A stretch of DNA of 64,000 bases from Marthasterias glacialis (GCA_911728455.2 OU452222.1:20346559-20410558), one strand, 5' to 3'. Positions 13,177 to 26,742 are shown, numbered from the stretch's first letter. Numbers and translations are program-made. The notes: generated from the letters alone by a model not told the origin.

Positions 13177-13589
13177 CTTAACAATAACAATAGGTTTTCG
13201 GCTAAAAGCCGAATACCTAAAAAAAAACAAAAAAAAACTTAACAATAACAATAGGTTTTCGGCTCAATGCCGAACACCTAAAAAAAAAAAAAAATTAACA
13301 ATAACAAAAGCCGAATACCTAAAAATTAAAAAACAAAAAACAAAACAAAAACCAGAACAATAACAATAGTTGTTCGGCTGTTGGCCGAACACCTAAAAAA
13401 AAAAAAAAAAAAAAAACTTAACAATAACAATAGGTTTTCGGCTAAAAGCCGAACACCTAAAAAAAAAAAAAAAACAAAAAAAAAAAACTTAACAATAACA
13501 ATAGGTTTTCGGCTCAATGCCGAACACCTAAAAAAAAACTTAACAATAACAATAGGTTTTCGGCTCAATGCCGAACACCTAAAAAAAAA
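13177..13589. repeat. Cluster of seven hairpin cassettes
   Basis: Full hairpins at 13192-13218, 13252-13279, 13367-13393, 13432-13458, 13502-13529 and 13552-13580, and a right half only at 13308-13320. Loops vary (TAAAA, TCAAT, TGTTG) while GGC/GCC and the outer AGGT/ACCT arms are mostly kept. Linkers are AACAATAACAATA plus A runs. Confidence 0.85.
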
Positions 13590-15092
13590 CTAGACATGAG
13601 TTTTTGTTCCAAGAACAAAAACTGGGTGTTCGGATAGAGTTGTTATTTGATGTAAGTAAAGTTAACACAACTAAAATAATTTGAAAATAGAAACATGAAA
13701 TATTGCTTTATGAAATAATATCTGATTAGGACTTCAAGAACATCAGTCATGTTCCTACATATATTTACCTTTAAATGAGGAGAACAATGAAGGACCTCCC
13801 AACGTTAGTTTTGGGTGAGAGAATCTTGTTCCTACATCTAACCATTTTTAAATGAGGAACTACTTCCGGTTTGACCGGAATTAGAGGTCAAAGAGGTCAA
13901 GCAATGTACAACAGAGAAGGGCCTTCCTTAACCTTGGTAATTGGTGAAAGAATCATGTTCCTAGCTCTTAGCATTTTTTTATGAAGAACTACTTCCGGTT
14001 TGACCGGAATAGAGGTCACAAAGGTCATTTAATGTTTCACAAAGAAAGGCCTTCCCTTAGTTTGATATTTCTAGGAACAATCATGTTCCTACTTCTATTT
14101 ACTTTTAAATGAGGGGCTACTTCCGGTTCGACCGGAAGTAGAGGTCAAAGGGGTCAAACAATGTGCAAGGGAATATGTCTTCCATATCCTTGGTTATGGT
14201 GAAAAAATCATGTTCCAAGCACTTAGCATTATTCTAATAAAGAGATATTTCCGGTTTGACCGGAAGTAGATGACACAGAGGTCACTCAATGGGTCACAAA
14301 GAAAGACCCTCCCTAACCTTTACATTTGTCGAAGAATTAAGTTCATATCTCAAACGGTTGATTTTTTGTTGATTTTTAAAGGTTTAAATAAGCTATGTGT
14401 AAAAGACTAACAAAGCGTGGAGTGCGTGCCTTGAGAAGAGACTATGAACAACGTGCGGTTTATTGTATCATACAGTAGCACATGTACATGTACAGTTTCA
14501 ACGTAACTTAGCCACACACGCACACACGCACACACCCACCCGGACGTGTACATGTATAATGGCATTGGATTGTTGTATAGCATTGTCGATCACGCTTGAA
14601 CGCACATGCACAAAAGAATGCGTTAAATGTCCGTTTTGAACCGCAAGTATAGGTCAAAATGGTGTGACCTCAATGCAAAAGTTGGAGAAGACTAAATTCT
14701 CTACAATCTGATGTAAGATTTGTGATCATGTGATATATACTTCAAAAAATACGAATTTTTGAAGTTTTCAACCTCCGGTTTGACCCGGAAGACAAGGTCC
14801 AATTGGGATCATGTCTGTGAAGTGATTACGTAGTTTTGGATGACCTTTCCGATGATGTATAGATTGTAAAAATCCATTGTGTGCTTTAAGAGTTATGATT
14901 TTTTGAAATAATAAACTTTGATTTAATGTAATTCGACACCGGATGACGTCATCATGACATCACCCAAACGGTTTCGTGTCCTAATGAGTATCTAACTATG
15001 TGTGAAGTTTGAAGTTTATATGAGCTTGGGAAGGGTGCATTTGTTAGCGGACAATCGACAGGCAGAAGAAGAAGAAGAAGTACCAAAAAAAA
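13590..15092. repeat. A1 module
   Basis: Head stem AGTTTTTGTTC/GAACAAAAACT (11 bp, loop CAA) is the best preserved A1 hairpin. DR3-type subunits lie near 13861, 13990, 14117 and 14248. The DR5 unit near 14795 is decayed (AGGTCCAATTGGGATCA). Tail is (GAA)n GTACCAAAAAA. Confidence 0.85.
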
Positions 15093-16625
15093 CTAGAAAT
15101 GAGTTTTTGTGGCATCACTAAAACTAGGTGTTCGGAGTGTGATGTATAAAAAATATTTTATGTGTTAAAAGTTAAATGAAATTAAAAGTTAATCCAACTT
15201 ATATTTAAGAAAATATGAAGAAAAACATACGTTAAATTGAGGTTTATAATACAATACTTAATTTGAACATCCGGTTTGGACAGGAATTTCTAACCACTTT
15301 TAAATGAGGAGGTACTTCGGGTTTGACCGGAAGTAGCGTTCAGAGAGGTCACGCAATGTGTGACAAAGAAGGACCTTCCCTAACCTTGGTATTTGGTGAA
15401 AGAATCATGTTCCTAGCTCTTACCATGCATAAATGAGGAGCTACTTTCGGTTTGATCTTAAGTAGAGGTCACAGAGGTCACCCAATGTGCAACAGAGAAG
15501 GACCCTCCCTAACCTTGGTATGTGGTGAAAGAATCATGTTCCTAGCTCTCACCATTTTTAAATAAAGAGCTACTTCCGGTTTGACCGGAAGTAGATGTCA
15601 CTAAGGTCACTTAACGTTTCACAAATGAAGACCTTCCCTAACCTTGATATTTATCGAAATAATCATGTTCCTAACTCTAACCACTTTTACATGAGGAGTT
15701 ACTTCCGGTTTGACCGGAAGTAGAGGTCATAGAGGTCACCCAATGTGCAACAGAGAATGACCTTTCCTAACCTTGGTATTTGGTTAAAGAATCATGTTCC
15801 TAGCTCTTAGCAATTTTATATAAAAAGCTACTTCCGGTTTGACCGGAAGTAAATGTCACAGAGGTCACTTATTGTGTCATAAAGAAAGACCCTCCCTTAC
15901 CTTGACATTTGTTGAAAGAATTATGTTCATACCTCAAACGGTTGATTTTTTGTTGATTTTTAAATGTTTAAATAAGCCCTGTATTAAAGACTAACAAAGT
16001 GTGGAGTATGCACCTTGAGAAGAGACTAAGAACAACGTGTGGTTAATGTGCATAGCAATGGGGCATCGATGTAACACAGTCAGGCACACAAACACACGTG
16101 TACATGTATAATGGCATTGGATTTTGTACAGCAATGTTGGACACGCTTGAACGCACACGGACAATCGATTTGCGTTAAACGTCCGGTTTGAACCGGAAGT
16201 AAAGGTCATAATGGTGTCACTCCAATGCAAAAGTTTGAGGAGACTCAATTCTCTACAATCTGATGCAAGATTTGTGATCATGTGATAAGTACTTCTTAAA
16301 ATATGCTTTTTTGAAATTTTCAAAAAATTTCAACTTCCGGTTTGAACCGGAAGACAAGGTCAAATTGGGGTCATGTCAGTGAGGCGTTTACGCAAATTGG
16401 GATGACCTTTCCGATGATGTATAGATTGTAAAAATCCATTGTGTACTTTAGAAGTTATGATTTTTTGAAATAATAAAAGTTTATTTAGCGTAATTCGACA
16501 CCTGATGACGTCATCATGACGTCACTCAAGCCCTGTCATGTCCTAGTCAAGTTCTAACTATGTGTGAAGTTTGAAGTTTATATGAGCTTGGGAAGGGTGC
16601 ATTTGTTAGCGGACAATCTACAGGC

Positions 16626-16656
<31 letters not shown>

Positions 16657-16660
16657 CCAA
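15093..16660. repeat. A2 module
   Basis: Head stem AGTTTTTGTG/CACTAAAACT is slightly decayed. Five DR3-type subunits follow (near 15311, 15430, 15568, 15703, 15827), then a CA stretch, a DR5 unit near 16354 and a TGACGTCATCATGACGTCA pair. GAA tail at 16626-16655. Confidence 0.85.
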
Positions 16661-16682
16661 AAAAAACCCGAACAAAATCAAG

Positions 16683-16759
16683 AGGTGTTCCGGGCTAGTG
16701 CCCGAACACCTAAAAAACTACAAAATCAAGAGGTGTTCCGGGCTAGTGCCCGAACACCT
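16683..16759. repeat. Two hairpin cassettes (GGGC/GCCC)
   Basis: 16683-16711 and 16731-16759 are identical hairpins with loop TAGT, separated by a short linker ending in CAAAATCAAG. Confidence 0.85.
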
Positions 16760-16772
16760 AAAAAACAGAACA

Positions 16773-17280
16773 ACTAGAAATCTAGAGTTTGTGGACAAAC
16801 TCACGGTGTTCGGCTTGAACGTATTAAAGAGATTGCGTAATTGAAAATTTTAAGGTCAATATTGTGTGCAAGGTTTTGTCTCTTGTGCTATTTATTTGTA
16901 CCTTTTGTTGATCTTTATGCATGAAGGTTTGTCATATGAAACTTCAACTTCCGGTTTTGACAGGAAATAAAGGTCAAATGGGGTCACACTTTGTACACGA
17001 TATCTAGAATTGCCCGAGAGCTTTAAATTGATGTCATGGTTATTAATTTACCACGTTTCATTAAAAAGATACATATTTTTTTGTACAAACTTCAACTTCC
17101 GGTTTCGACCGGAAGTTGAGGTCAAATGGGGTCACACATTGTACAAAATTTGTCGAATCGCAGAACGGCCTTAAAATCAGGTTTTTATATTAATGTACAA
17201 ATTTACGATATTCAGATATGAATTTTTATATAAAAAAACTACTACTTCCGGTTTCGACCGGAAGTAAAGTTCAAATAGAA
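16773..17280. repeat. B module, left part only
   Basis: Head CTAGAAATCTAGAG with the stem-loop. Three ETS+DR4 units follow before a break at 'AAGTTCAAATAGAAGTAAAG', where the sequence switches to the D segment. Confidence 0.8.
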
Positions 17281-18800
17281 GTAAAGTTCAGCGATGGTGT
17301 GTAGATTGTAAAAATCCATTGTGCATTTCAGGGTTTATGATTTAACTAATACACTTTGATTTATTGTAACTCAACATCTGATGACGTCCTCATGACGTCA
17401 TTATTTTATGTCCAGTCTTCATATTGAGGTTCAAGTATATGCACAGTTTCAAGGCTCTGTTTAACTTCAATCTTGAGTTAAATTTTGCAGGAATTAAACA
17501 TTTAAAGTAACATAACGGTCTTCATGGAACACCATTTAACACAAATGAACACCAAAATAATTAAGTAGAACTTTATCATATGTATTTTATAGGGACTTCC
17601 AGTTTGGGCAGGAAGCGAGGTCAAATCAGGTCACTAAGAAATAATATAAAAAAAACACGCATAGGCTACATTTATTGTAACTGGACACCTGAAGGAAAAA
17701 CAAGTACTCTTTTTTAATTGTCACTGTCTGGAAAAACACTGTTTTTGTGCTTCCGAAGTGCTCCTTTTCCACGCAGTGCAATTGGCTGCCGCCATGTTGT
17801 CTGTAAAAAATACTCAATGTGACAAGGCCCATACAAGAGCTACGACATATAATTTTTTGTTTCTTTTCAAATCACCATAAGAGGGCCTTTATAATTACAT
17901 GGATGAAGGCTGCAGTATCTTTTTACATTGGAATTTTCATGTAAACAGCCACGAAGTGAAAAAATAACTGATAGTATACAACACTTTAAATTACATTTCA
18001 AAATAGTATTCATTTTGCCTTTTATCGAAACATTAAGCCTTGCTGCCCTCCATTTTGTTCGGCATCTACGTGGTGTCAATAAAATAAAGAAGTGTGCGTC
18101 CATACAGGTTTGAGGGCGCTATTTCAAATTAACGGTCTTAGTTTGTAAAAGCACTGTGTATATGCGCCTCACAGGTTCATTTCTTGGAAGCATGCCAAGT
18201 TACTGTGCACGCATTACTGTTGTTGACACTACTACCGAGCAGCGCTGTGTATATACTATACACAACACGCAGTAAAATCCTAGAGTGCACACGGACGGGG
18301 GGGGGGGGGGGGTAACTGTACAGACTCTATCGGCGATCGCGCTAAAAACGGCACTTTTCACCTTAATATAACTTCGTTATGCAACGGCCAATTTTGTTCA
18401 AATTTCACAATTAGGCTTTTATAGTCGTTATCTATTACTAAAAAATTCAACATGTAGTTTGCTCAAAAAAAAATTGAAATAAAACAAATTTTCAATTTTA
18501 AACTCGTCGTCGTAACAAACTGTAACATTTGATGACGTCATCAATGTAATATTTTCAAAGGTCATAAACTTCATTTTATTTCGTACACTGAAACCATGTC
18601 CAAATTCTGTTTCATATTGACTCCACAGCTTAAATTGTGACTTTTTAAGCATTTTTTGCTTCAACTTCCGGTTTGAACCGGAAGACAAGGTCAAATTGGG
18701 GTCATCTCTGTGAGACATTTAATTATTTTTTAAAGACCTTTCCGATGATGTATAGATTGTAAAAATCCATTGTGTACTTCAGGAGTTATGATTTTTTGAA
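17281..18800. repeat. D segment, copy 2
   Basis: Longest uninterrupted D copy. Landmarks: GGATGAAGGCTGCAGTATC at 17901, AATAAAATAAAG near 18078, a 16-base G run at 18297-18312, TATCGGCGATCGCGC near 18329, and TGACGTCATCAATG near 18532. Its right end merges into a DR5 unit and B-type tail. Confidence 0.8.
18297..18312. repeat. Poly-G run (16 nt)
   Basis: A G homopolymer at the position where D copy 1 has only CGGGGTGC. Corresponding runs occur in copy 3 (11 nt) and copy 4 (16 nt). Confidence 0.9.
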
Positions 18801-18982
18801 TTATTTAACGTTTATTTAACGTCATGACGTCATCAATGACGTCATCATTCCAAAAAATTCGCAGTTTCATCTACTTACTAATATCTTTGTACATGGTAAG
18901 TTTCAAGTTCATACAAGCTTAACTTTTTGAGAAAATTTGCGGACAAGTTTCGACGACTAAGAAAGCCCAGAAAAAAGAAAAA
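18801..18982. repeat. B module tail
   Basis: CRE pair TGACGTCATCAATGACGTCA followed by the TTCGACGACTAAGAAAGCCC tail. It is the right end of a B module whose middle is replaced by the D segment. Confidence 0.8.
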
Positions 18983-19905
18983 CTAGAGATTTAGAGTTTG
19001 TGGACAAACTCACGGTGTTCGGCTTAATTACGTAATTGAAAATTTTAAGGTCAATATTATGTGCACGTTTCTTGTCTATTTGTGCTATGCTGACGGGCGA
19101 AATATTTAGTTGTACTTTTTTATCTTTATTCATGAAGGTTTGTCATATGAAACTTCAACTTCCAGTTTGACAGGAACTAAAGGTCAAATGGGGTCACACC
19201 TTGTGCATGGTATCTAGAATTGTCAGAGAGCTTTAAATTGATGTAACGATTATTAATGTACCACGTTTCATTAATAAGGTACATATTTTTGTAGTACAAA
19301 CTTATACTTCCGGTTTCGACCGGAAGTGAAGGTCAAATGAGGTCACACTTTGTAAATATTTGTAGAATCGTTGAGGGGCTTTAAAATTAAGTTATACAAT
19401 TAATATACAAATTTACGTAATTCAGAATCGATTTTTCATAACAAAACTACTACTTCCGGTTTCGACCGGAAGTGAAGGTCAAATGGGGTCACACCCTGTG
19501 TAAGATTTGTTTGGTACTTTAAGACCTTTCATATGGTGTAAAGATCATGTATGTAGCATGTATTATTCTTAAGATATGATTATTTTAGTATAAAACTTCA
19601 ATTTAATGTAATGACGTCATCGATGACGTCATCATTCCCAAAACTTTGCTTTGTCATATACACAGTGTGGTCTAAGTATGTAGTAAGTATCAAGTCCGTA
19701 CATGCTTTAGTTTTTGAGATAGCAAAATAATTTTTTTTTGATCTCGTGTATCAATTTCGTTGTGACGTAGCTATGACGTCATATATAATAACAGGTCAAA
19801 TCAGGTCACGGTGTGCATACAATTTGTCCAACATTACAAGACCTTTCATATGCACCAAAGATTTTGAATGTAGCTTTTGCCGTTCTTGAGTTATGAATTT
19901 TTTGA
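18983..19905. repeat. B module, interrupted on the right
   Basis: Normal head and first three ETS units. About 450 bp between TATGACGTCATATA and the last ETS unit is missing (junction near 19790). It then joins D copy 3 at GAATTATTTATTTCATGGATG. Confidence 0.8.
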
Positions 19906-20790
19906 ATTATTTATTTCATGGATGAAGGCTGCAGTATCTTTTTACATTGGAATTTTCATGTAAACAGCCACGAAGTGAAAAAATAACTGATAGTATACAC
20001 CACTTTTAATTACATTTCAAAATAGTATTCATTTTGCCTTTTATCGAAACATTAAGCCTTGCTGCCCTCCATTTTGTTCGGCATCTACGTGGTGTCAATA
20101 AAATAAAGAAGTGTGCGTCCATACAGGTTTGAGGGCGCTATTTCAAATTAACGGTCTTAGTTTGTAAAAGCACTGTGTATGCGCCTCGCAGGTTCATTTC
20201 TTGGAAGCATGCCAAGTTACTGTGCACGCGTTACTGTTGTTGACACTACTACCGAGCAGCGCTGTGTATATTATACACAACACGCAGTAAAATCTTAGAG
20301 TGCACACGCACGGGGGGGGGGGTAACTGCACAGACTCTATCGGCGATCGCGCTAAAAACGGCACTTTTCACCTTAATAACTTCGTTATGCAATGGCCAAT
20401 TTTGTTCAAATTTCACAATTAGGCTTTTATAGTCGTTATCTATTACTAAAAAATTCAACATGTAGTTTGCTCAAAAAACAATTGAAATAAATTTTGTTTC
20501 ATTTTTAAACTCGTCGTCGTAACAAACTGTAACATTTGATGACGTCATCAATGTAATATTTTCAAAGGTCATAAACTACATTTTATTTCGTACACTGAAA
20601 CCATGTCCAAATTCTGTTTCATATTGACTCCACAGCTTAAATTGTGACTTTTTAAGCATTTTTTGCTTCAACTTCCGGTTTCAACCGGAAGACAAGGTCA
20701 ATTGGGTCATCTCTGTGAGACATTTAATTATTTTTTAAAGACCTTTCCGATGATGTATAGATTGTAAAAATCCATTGTGTACTTCAGGAG
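19906..20790. repeat. D segment, copy 3
   Basis: Starts at the same base as copy 4 (ATTTATTTCATGGATGAAGG), so both share one founding junction. It has an 11-base G run at 20312-20322. Confidence 0.85.
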
Positions 20791-20999
20791 TTATGATTTT
20801 TTGAATTATTTAACGTTTATTTAACGTCATGACGTCATCAATGACGTCATCATTCCAAAAAATTCGCGGTTTCATCTACTAACTAATATCTTTGTACATG
20901 GTAAGTTTCAAGTTCATACAAACTTAACTTTTTGAGAAAATTTGCGGACAAGTTTCGACGACTAAGAAAGCCCAGAAAAAAAAACCAGAACAATAACAA
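20791..20999. repeat. B module tail
   Basis: CRE pair, then 'GACGACTAAGAAAGCCCAG' and an A-rich linker leading to a hairpin cassette. Confidence 0.8.
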
Positions 21000-21000
21000 T

Positions 21001-21027
21001 AGGTTTTCGGCCGCTAGCCGAACACCT
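21001..21027. repeat. Hairpin cassette
   Basis: AGGTTTTCGGC-CGCTA-GCCGAACACCT. It joins a B tail to an A1 head. Confidence 0.85.
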
Positions 21028-21469
21028 AAAAAACAGAACAATAACTAGACATGAATTTTTGTTCCAAGAACAAAAACTGGGTGTTCGGATAGAGCTGTTA
21101 TTTGATGTAAATAAAGTTAACACAACTAAAATAATTTGAAAATAGAAACATGAAATATTGCTTTATGAAATAATATCTGATTAGGACTTCAAGAACATCA
21201 GTCATGTTCCTACATTTATTTACCTTTAAATGAGGAGAACAATGAAGAACCTCCCCTAACGTTAGTTTTGGGTGAGAGAATCTTGTTCCTACATCTAACC
21301 ATTTTTAAATGAGGAGCTACTTCCGGTTTGACCGGAATTAGAGGTCAAAGAGGTCAAGCAATGTACAACAGAAGAGGGCCTTCCTTAACCTTGGTAATTG
21401 GTGAAAGAATCATGTTCCTAGCTCTTAGCATTTTTTAATGAAGAACTACTTCCGGTTTGACCGGAATAG

Positions 21470-21484
21470 AGGTCACAAAGGTCA
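21470..21484 (+). promoter_or_regulatory. AGGTCA direct repeat, spacer 3 (representative)
   Basis: AGGTCA-CAA-AGGTCA lies directly after an ETS-like palindrome. The same arrangement (spacers CAA, AAG, CAG, TAG) recurs in every DR3-type subunit of the A modules. Binding by a nuclear receptor is inferred from the motif only. Confidence 0.5.
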
Positions 21485-22243
21485 TTTAATGTTTCACAAA
21501 GAAAGGCCTTCCCTTAGTTTGATATTTCTAGGAACAATCATGTTCCTACTTCTATTTAATTTTAAATGAGGGGCTACTTCCAGTTCGACCGGAAGTAGAG
21601 GTCAAAGGGGTCAAACAATGTGCAAGGGAATATGTCTTCCATATCCTTGGTTATGGTGAAAAAATCATGTTCCAAGCACTTAGCATTATTCTAATAAAGA
21701 GATATTTCCGGTTTGACCGGAAGTAGATGACACAGAGGTCACTCAATGGGTCACAAAGAAAGACCCTCCCTAACCTTTACATTTGTCGAAGAATTAAGTT
21801 CATATCTCAAACGGTTGATTTTTTGTTGACTTTTAAAGGTTTAAATAAGCTATGTGTAAAAGACTAACAAAGCGTGGAGTGCGTGCCTTGAGAAGAGACT
21901 ATGAACAACGTGCGGTTTATTGTATCATACAGTAGCACATGTACATGTACAGTTTCAACGTAACTTAGCCACACACGCACACACCCACCCGGACGTGTAC
22001 ATGTATAATGGCATTGGATTGTTGTATAGCATTGCCGATCACGCTTGAACGCACATGCACAAAAGAATGCGTTAAATGTCCGTTTTGAACCGCAAGTATA
22101 GGTCAAAATGGTGTGACCTCATTGCAAAAGTTGGAGAGGACTAAATTCTCTACAATCTGATGTAAGATTTGTGATCATGTGATATATACTTCAAAAAATA
22201 CGAATTTTTGAAGTTTTCAACCCCCGGTTTGACCCGGAAGACA

Positions 22244-22260
22244 AGGTCAAATTGGGGTCA
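22244..22260 (+). promoter_or_regulatory. AGGTCA/GGGTCA direct repeat, spacer 5 (representative)
   Basis: AGGTCA-AATTG-GGGTCA follows the palindrome in the right part of A modules and in D copies. Spacer 5 is the preferred arrangement of retinoic-acid-receptor-type sites in animals. No function can be shown here. Confidence 0.45.
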
Positions 22261-22517
22261 TGTCTGTGGAGTGATTACGTAGTTTTGGATGACCTTTCCG
22301 ATGATGTATAGATTGTAAAAATCCATTGTGTACTTTAGGAGTTATGATTTTTTGAAATAATAAACGTTTATTTAGCGTAATTCGACACCTTATGACGTCA
22401 TCATGACGTCACTCAAGCCCTGTCATGTCCTAGTCAAGTTCTAACTATGTGTGAAGTTTGAAGTTTATATGAGCTTGGGAAGGGTGCATTTGTTAGCGGA
22501 CAATCGACAGGCAGAAG

Positions 22518-22549
<32 letters not shown>

Positions 22550-22557
22550 CCAAAAAA

Positions 22558-23784
22558 CTAGAAATCTAGAGTTTGTGAACAAACTCACGGTGTTCGGCTG
22601 AATTACGTAATTGAAAATTGTAAGGTCAATATTGTGTGCTAGTTTCTTGTCTATTTGTGCTATACTGACGGGCGAAATATTTAGTTGTACTTTTTTATCT
22701 TTATTCATGAAGGTTTGTCATAGGAAACTTCAACTTCCGGTTTGACAGGAACTTATGGTCAAATGGGTCACACCTTGTGCATGGTATCTTGAATTGTCAG
22801 AGAGCTTTAAATTGATGTAACGATTATTAATGTACCACGTTTCATTAATAAGGTACATATTTTTGTAGTACAAACTTATACTTCCGGTTTCGACCGGAAG
22901 TGAAGGTCAAATGAGGTCACACTTTGTAAATATTTGTAGAATCGTCGAGGGGCTTTAAAATTAAGTTATTAAATTAATACACAAATTTACGTAATTCAGA
23001 AACGATTTTTCATAACAAAACCACTACTTCCAGTTTCGACCGGAAGTGAAGGTCAAATGGGGTCACACCCAGTGTAAGATTTGTTTAGTACTTCAAGTCC
23101 TTTCATATGGTGTAAAGATCATGTATGTAGCATGTATTATTCTTAAGATATGATAATTTTAGTATAAAGCTTCAATTTAATGTAATGACGTAATCGATGA
23201 CGTCATCATTCCAAATTTTTTTCTTTGTCATGTACATACTGAGGTCTAGGTATATAGTTAGATTCAAGTCCGTACATGCTTTAGTTTTTGAGATAACAAA
23301 ATAATTTTTTTTTCTCCCTTGTGTATCAATTTCGTTGTGACGTAGCTATGACGTCATATATCACATTTCTAAATTGCTCTTGAGCTAAAAAAAATATTAT
23401 TTAATGAAAGTTAGTTGATATTTTTAATCACTTAGGCTCTAGAGCCCCAAATAACATGATTTGTTACTTTAACTTCCGGTTTCTACCGGAAGTAAAGGTC
23501 AAATGAGGTCACGGTGTGCATACAATTTGTCCAACATTACAAGACCTTTCATATGCACCAAAGATTTTGAATGTAGCATTTGCCGTTCTTGAGTTATGGA
23601 TTTTTTTAATTATTTAACGTTTATTAAAAGTCATGACGTCATCAATAACGTCATCATTCCAAAAAATTCGCGGTTTCATCTACTCACTAATATCTGTCTA
23701 CATGGTAAGTTTCAAGTTCATACAAGCTTAACTTTTGGAGAAAATTTCTGGACTAGTTTCGACGACTAAGAAAGCCCAGAAAAA
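22558..23784. repeat. B module
   Basis: Head CTAGAAATCTAGAG. Full set of ETS units and CRE pairs, with one member of the last pair changed to AATAACGTCA. Tail GACTAAGAAAGCCCAG. Confidence 0.85.
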
Positions 23785-25024
23785 CTAGAAATTTAGAGTT
23801 TGTGAACAAACTCACGGTGTTCGGCTCAATTACGTAATTGAAAATTTTAAGGTCAATATTGTGTGCAAGTTTTTTTTGTCTATTTGTGCTATGCTGACGG
23901 GCGAAATATTTATTTGTACTTTTTTATCTTTATGCATGAAGGTTTGTCATATGAAACTCTAACTTCCGGTTTGAAAGGAACTAAAGGTCAAATGGGGTCA
24001 CACCTTGTGCATGGTATCTAGAATTGTCAGAAAGCTTTAAATTGATGTGACGATTATTAATGTATCATGTGTCATTAATAAGAGACATATTTTTGTTGTA
24101 CAAACTTATACTTCCGGTTTGAACCGGAAGTGAAGGTCAAATGAGTTCACACTTTGTACAAAATTTGTAGAATCGTCGAAGGGCTTTACAATTAAGTTAT
24201 TATACTAATACACAAATTTACGTAATTCAGAAACGATTTTTCATAACAAAACTACTACTTCCGGTTTCGACCGGAAGTGAAGGTCAAATGGGGTCACACC
24301 CTGTGTAAGATTTGTTTAGTACTTCAAGACATTTCATATGGTGTAAAGATCATGTATGTAGCATGTATTATTCTTAAGATATGATTATTTGAGTATAAAA
24401 CTTCAATTTAATTTAATGACGTCATCGATGACGTCATCATTTCTAAAATTTTGCTTTGTCATATACACACTGAGGTCTAGGTATATAGTAAGTATCAAGT
24501 CCGTACATGCTTTAGTTTTTGAGATAGCAAAATAATTTTTTTTTCGACCTCGTGTATCAATTTCGTTGTGACGTAGCTATGACGTCATACATTACTTTTT
24601 TAGAATGCTCGTGAGCTAACAAAAATATTATGCATTGAAAGTTAGTTGATATTTTTAATCACTTAGGCTCTAGAGCCCCAAATAACATGAATTTTAACTT
24701 TAACTTCCGGTTTTGACCGGAAGTAAAGGTCAAATGGGGTCACGGTGTGCATACAATTTGTTTCACATCACAAGACCTTTCATATGCACCAAAGATTTTG
24801 AATGTAGCATTTGCCGTTCTTGAGTTATTGAATTTTTGAATTATTTAACGTTTATTTAACCTAATGACGTCATCAATGACGTCATCATTCCAAAAAAGTT
24901 TCCGTATCATCCATTCACTAATTTCTTTGTACATGGTAAGTTTCAAGTTCATACAAGCTTTACTTTTTGAGAAAATTTGCGGACAAGTTTCGACGACTAA
25001 GAAAGCCCAGAAAAAAAAACAGAA
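23785..25024. repeat. B module
   Basis: Complete unit. The third ETS palindrome has a TTTTGA centre, a variant shared with the modules at 30921 and 34731. It is followed by an A2 module without hairpin cassettes. Confidence 0.85.
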
Positions 25025-26580
25025 CTAGAAACGAGTTTTTGTGGCATCGAAAAACTAGGTGTTCGGAGTGTGATGTATAAAAAATATTTTATGTGTTAAA
25101 AGTTAAATGAAATTAAAAGTTAATCCAACTTATATTTAAGAAAATATGAAGAAAAACATACGTTAAATTGAGGTTTATAATACAATATTTAATTGAACAT
25201 CCGATTTGGACAGGAATTTCTAACCACTTTTAAATGAGGAGGTACTTCCGGTTTGACCGGAAGTAGAGTTCAGAGAGGTCACGCAATGTGTGACAAAGAA
25301 GGACCTTCCCTAACCTTGGTATTTGGTGAAAGAATCATGTTCCTAGCTCTTACCATGCATAAATGAGGAGCTACTTCCGGTTTGATCTTAAGTAGAGGTC
25401 ACAGAGGTCACCCAATGTGCAACAGAGAAGGACCCTCCCCAACCTTGGCATGTGGTGAAAGAATCATGTTCCTAGCATTCACCATTTTTAAATAAAGAGC
25501 TACTTCCGGTTTGACCGGAAGTAGATGTCACAAAGGTCACTTAAAGTTTGACAAATGAAGACCTTCCTTAACCTTGATATTTATCGAAATAATCATGTTC
25601 CTAACTCTAACCACTTTTACATGAGGAGCTACTTCCGGTTTGACCGGAAGTAGAGGTCATAGAGGTCACCCAATGTGCAACAGAGAATGACCTTTCCTAA
25701 CCTTGGTATTTGGTGAAAGAATCATGTTCCTAGCTCTTAGCAATTTTATATAAAAAGCTACTTCCGGTTTGACCGGAAGTAGATGTCACAGAGGTCACTT
25801 ATTGTGTCATAAAGAAAGACCCTCCCTTACCTTGACATTTGTCGAAAGAATTATGTTCATACCTCAAACGGTTGATTTTTTGTTGATTTTTAAATGTTTA
25901 AATAAGCCCTGTATTAAAGACTAACAAAGCGTGGAGTATGCACCTTGAGAAGAGACTAAGAACAACGTGTGGTTAATGTGCATAGCAATGGGGCATCGAT
26001 GTCACACAGCCAGGCACACACACACGTGTACATGTATAATGGCATTGGATTTTGTACAGCAATGTTGGACACGCTTGAACGCACACGGACAATTGATTTG
26101 CGTTAAACGTCCGGTTTGAACCGGAAGTAAAGGTCAAATGGTGTCACTCCAATGCAAAAGTTTGAGAAGACTCAATTCTCTACAATCTGATGCAAGATTT
26201 GTGATCATGTGATAAGTACTTCTTAAAATATGATTTTTTGAAATTTTCAAAAATTTTCAACTTCCGGTTTGAACCGGAAGACAAGGTCAAATTGGGGTTA
26301 TGTCTGTGGAGCGTTTACGCAGTTTTGAATGACCTTTCCGATGATGTATAGATTGTAAAAATCCATTGTGTACCTCAGGAGTTATGATTTTTTGAAATAA
26401 TAAACTTTGATTTAATGTAATTCGACACCCGATGACGTCATCATGACGTCACTCAAACGGTTTCCTGTCCTAGTGAAGTTCTAACTGTGTGTGAAGTTTG
26501 AAGTTTGTGTGACTTTAAGAAGTGTGCATTTGTTAGCGGACAACGTTCGGTGAGAAGAAGAAGTATTAAAAAAAAAAAAA
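25025..26580. repeat. A2 module
   Basis: Close match to the 15093 module. Five DR3-type subunits, a CA stretch near 26015, a DR5 unit and a CRE pair near 26434. Short GAA tail and A run. Confidence 0.85.
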
Positions 26581-26597
26581 AACCGAACAAAATCAAT

Positions 26598-26627
26598 AGG
26601 TGTTCCGGGCTGAGTGCCCGAACACCT
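26598..26627. repeat. Hairpin cassette (GGGC/GCCC)
   Basis: AGGTGTTCCGGGC-TGAGT-GCCCGAACACCT. Its last bases run directly into the CTAG of the next module. Confidence 0.85.
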
Positions 26628-26629
26628 AA

Positions 26630-26742
26630 CTAGAAATGAGTTTTTGTGGCATCACAAAAACTAGGTGTTCGGAGTGTGATGTATTAAAAGAATTTTGATG
26701 TGTTAAAAGTTAAATAAAATTAAAATTAATCCAACTTAAATA
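26630..26742. repeat. A2 module fragment (head only)
   Basis: 113 bp of an A2 head with a perfect 10-bp stem AGTTTTTGTG/CACAAAAACT, cut off after 'CCAACTTAAA' and followed at once by another A2 head. Confidence 0.85.

Larger units (their letters stand above)
21045..22557. repeat. A1 module
   Basis: Near-copy of the 13590 module. Useful reference for the half-site spacings: a DR3 pair lies at 21470-21484 and a DR5 pair at 22244-22260. GAA tail 22512-22547. Confidence 0.85.

Noticed and set aside
13177..13589. CRISPR-like or integron attC-like array
   Set aside because: The repeats are regularly spaced hairpins, but linkers are A-rich and near-identical rather than unique spacers. The context is eukaryotic (introns, LTR element) and no cas or integrase gene accompanies them.
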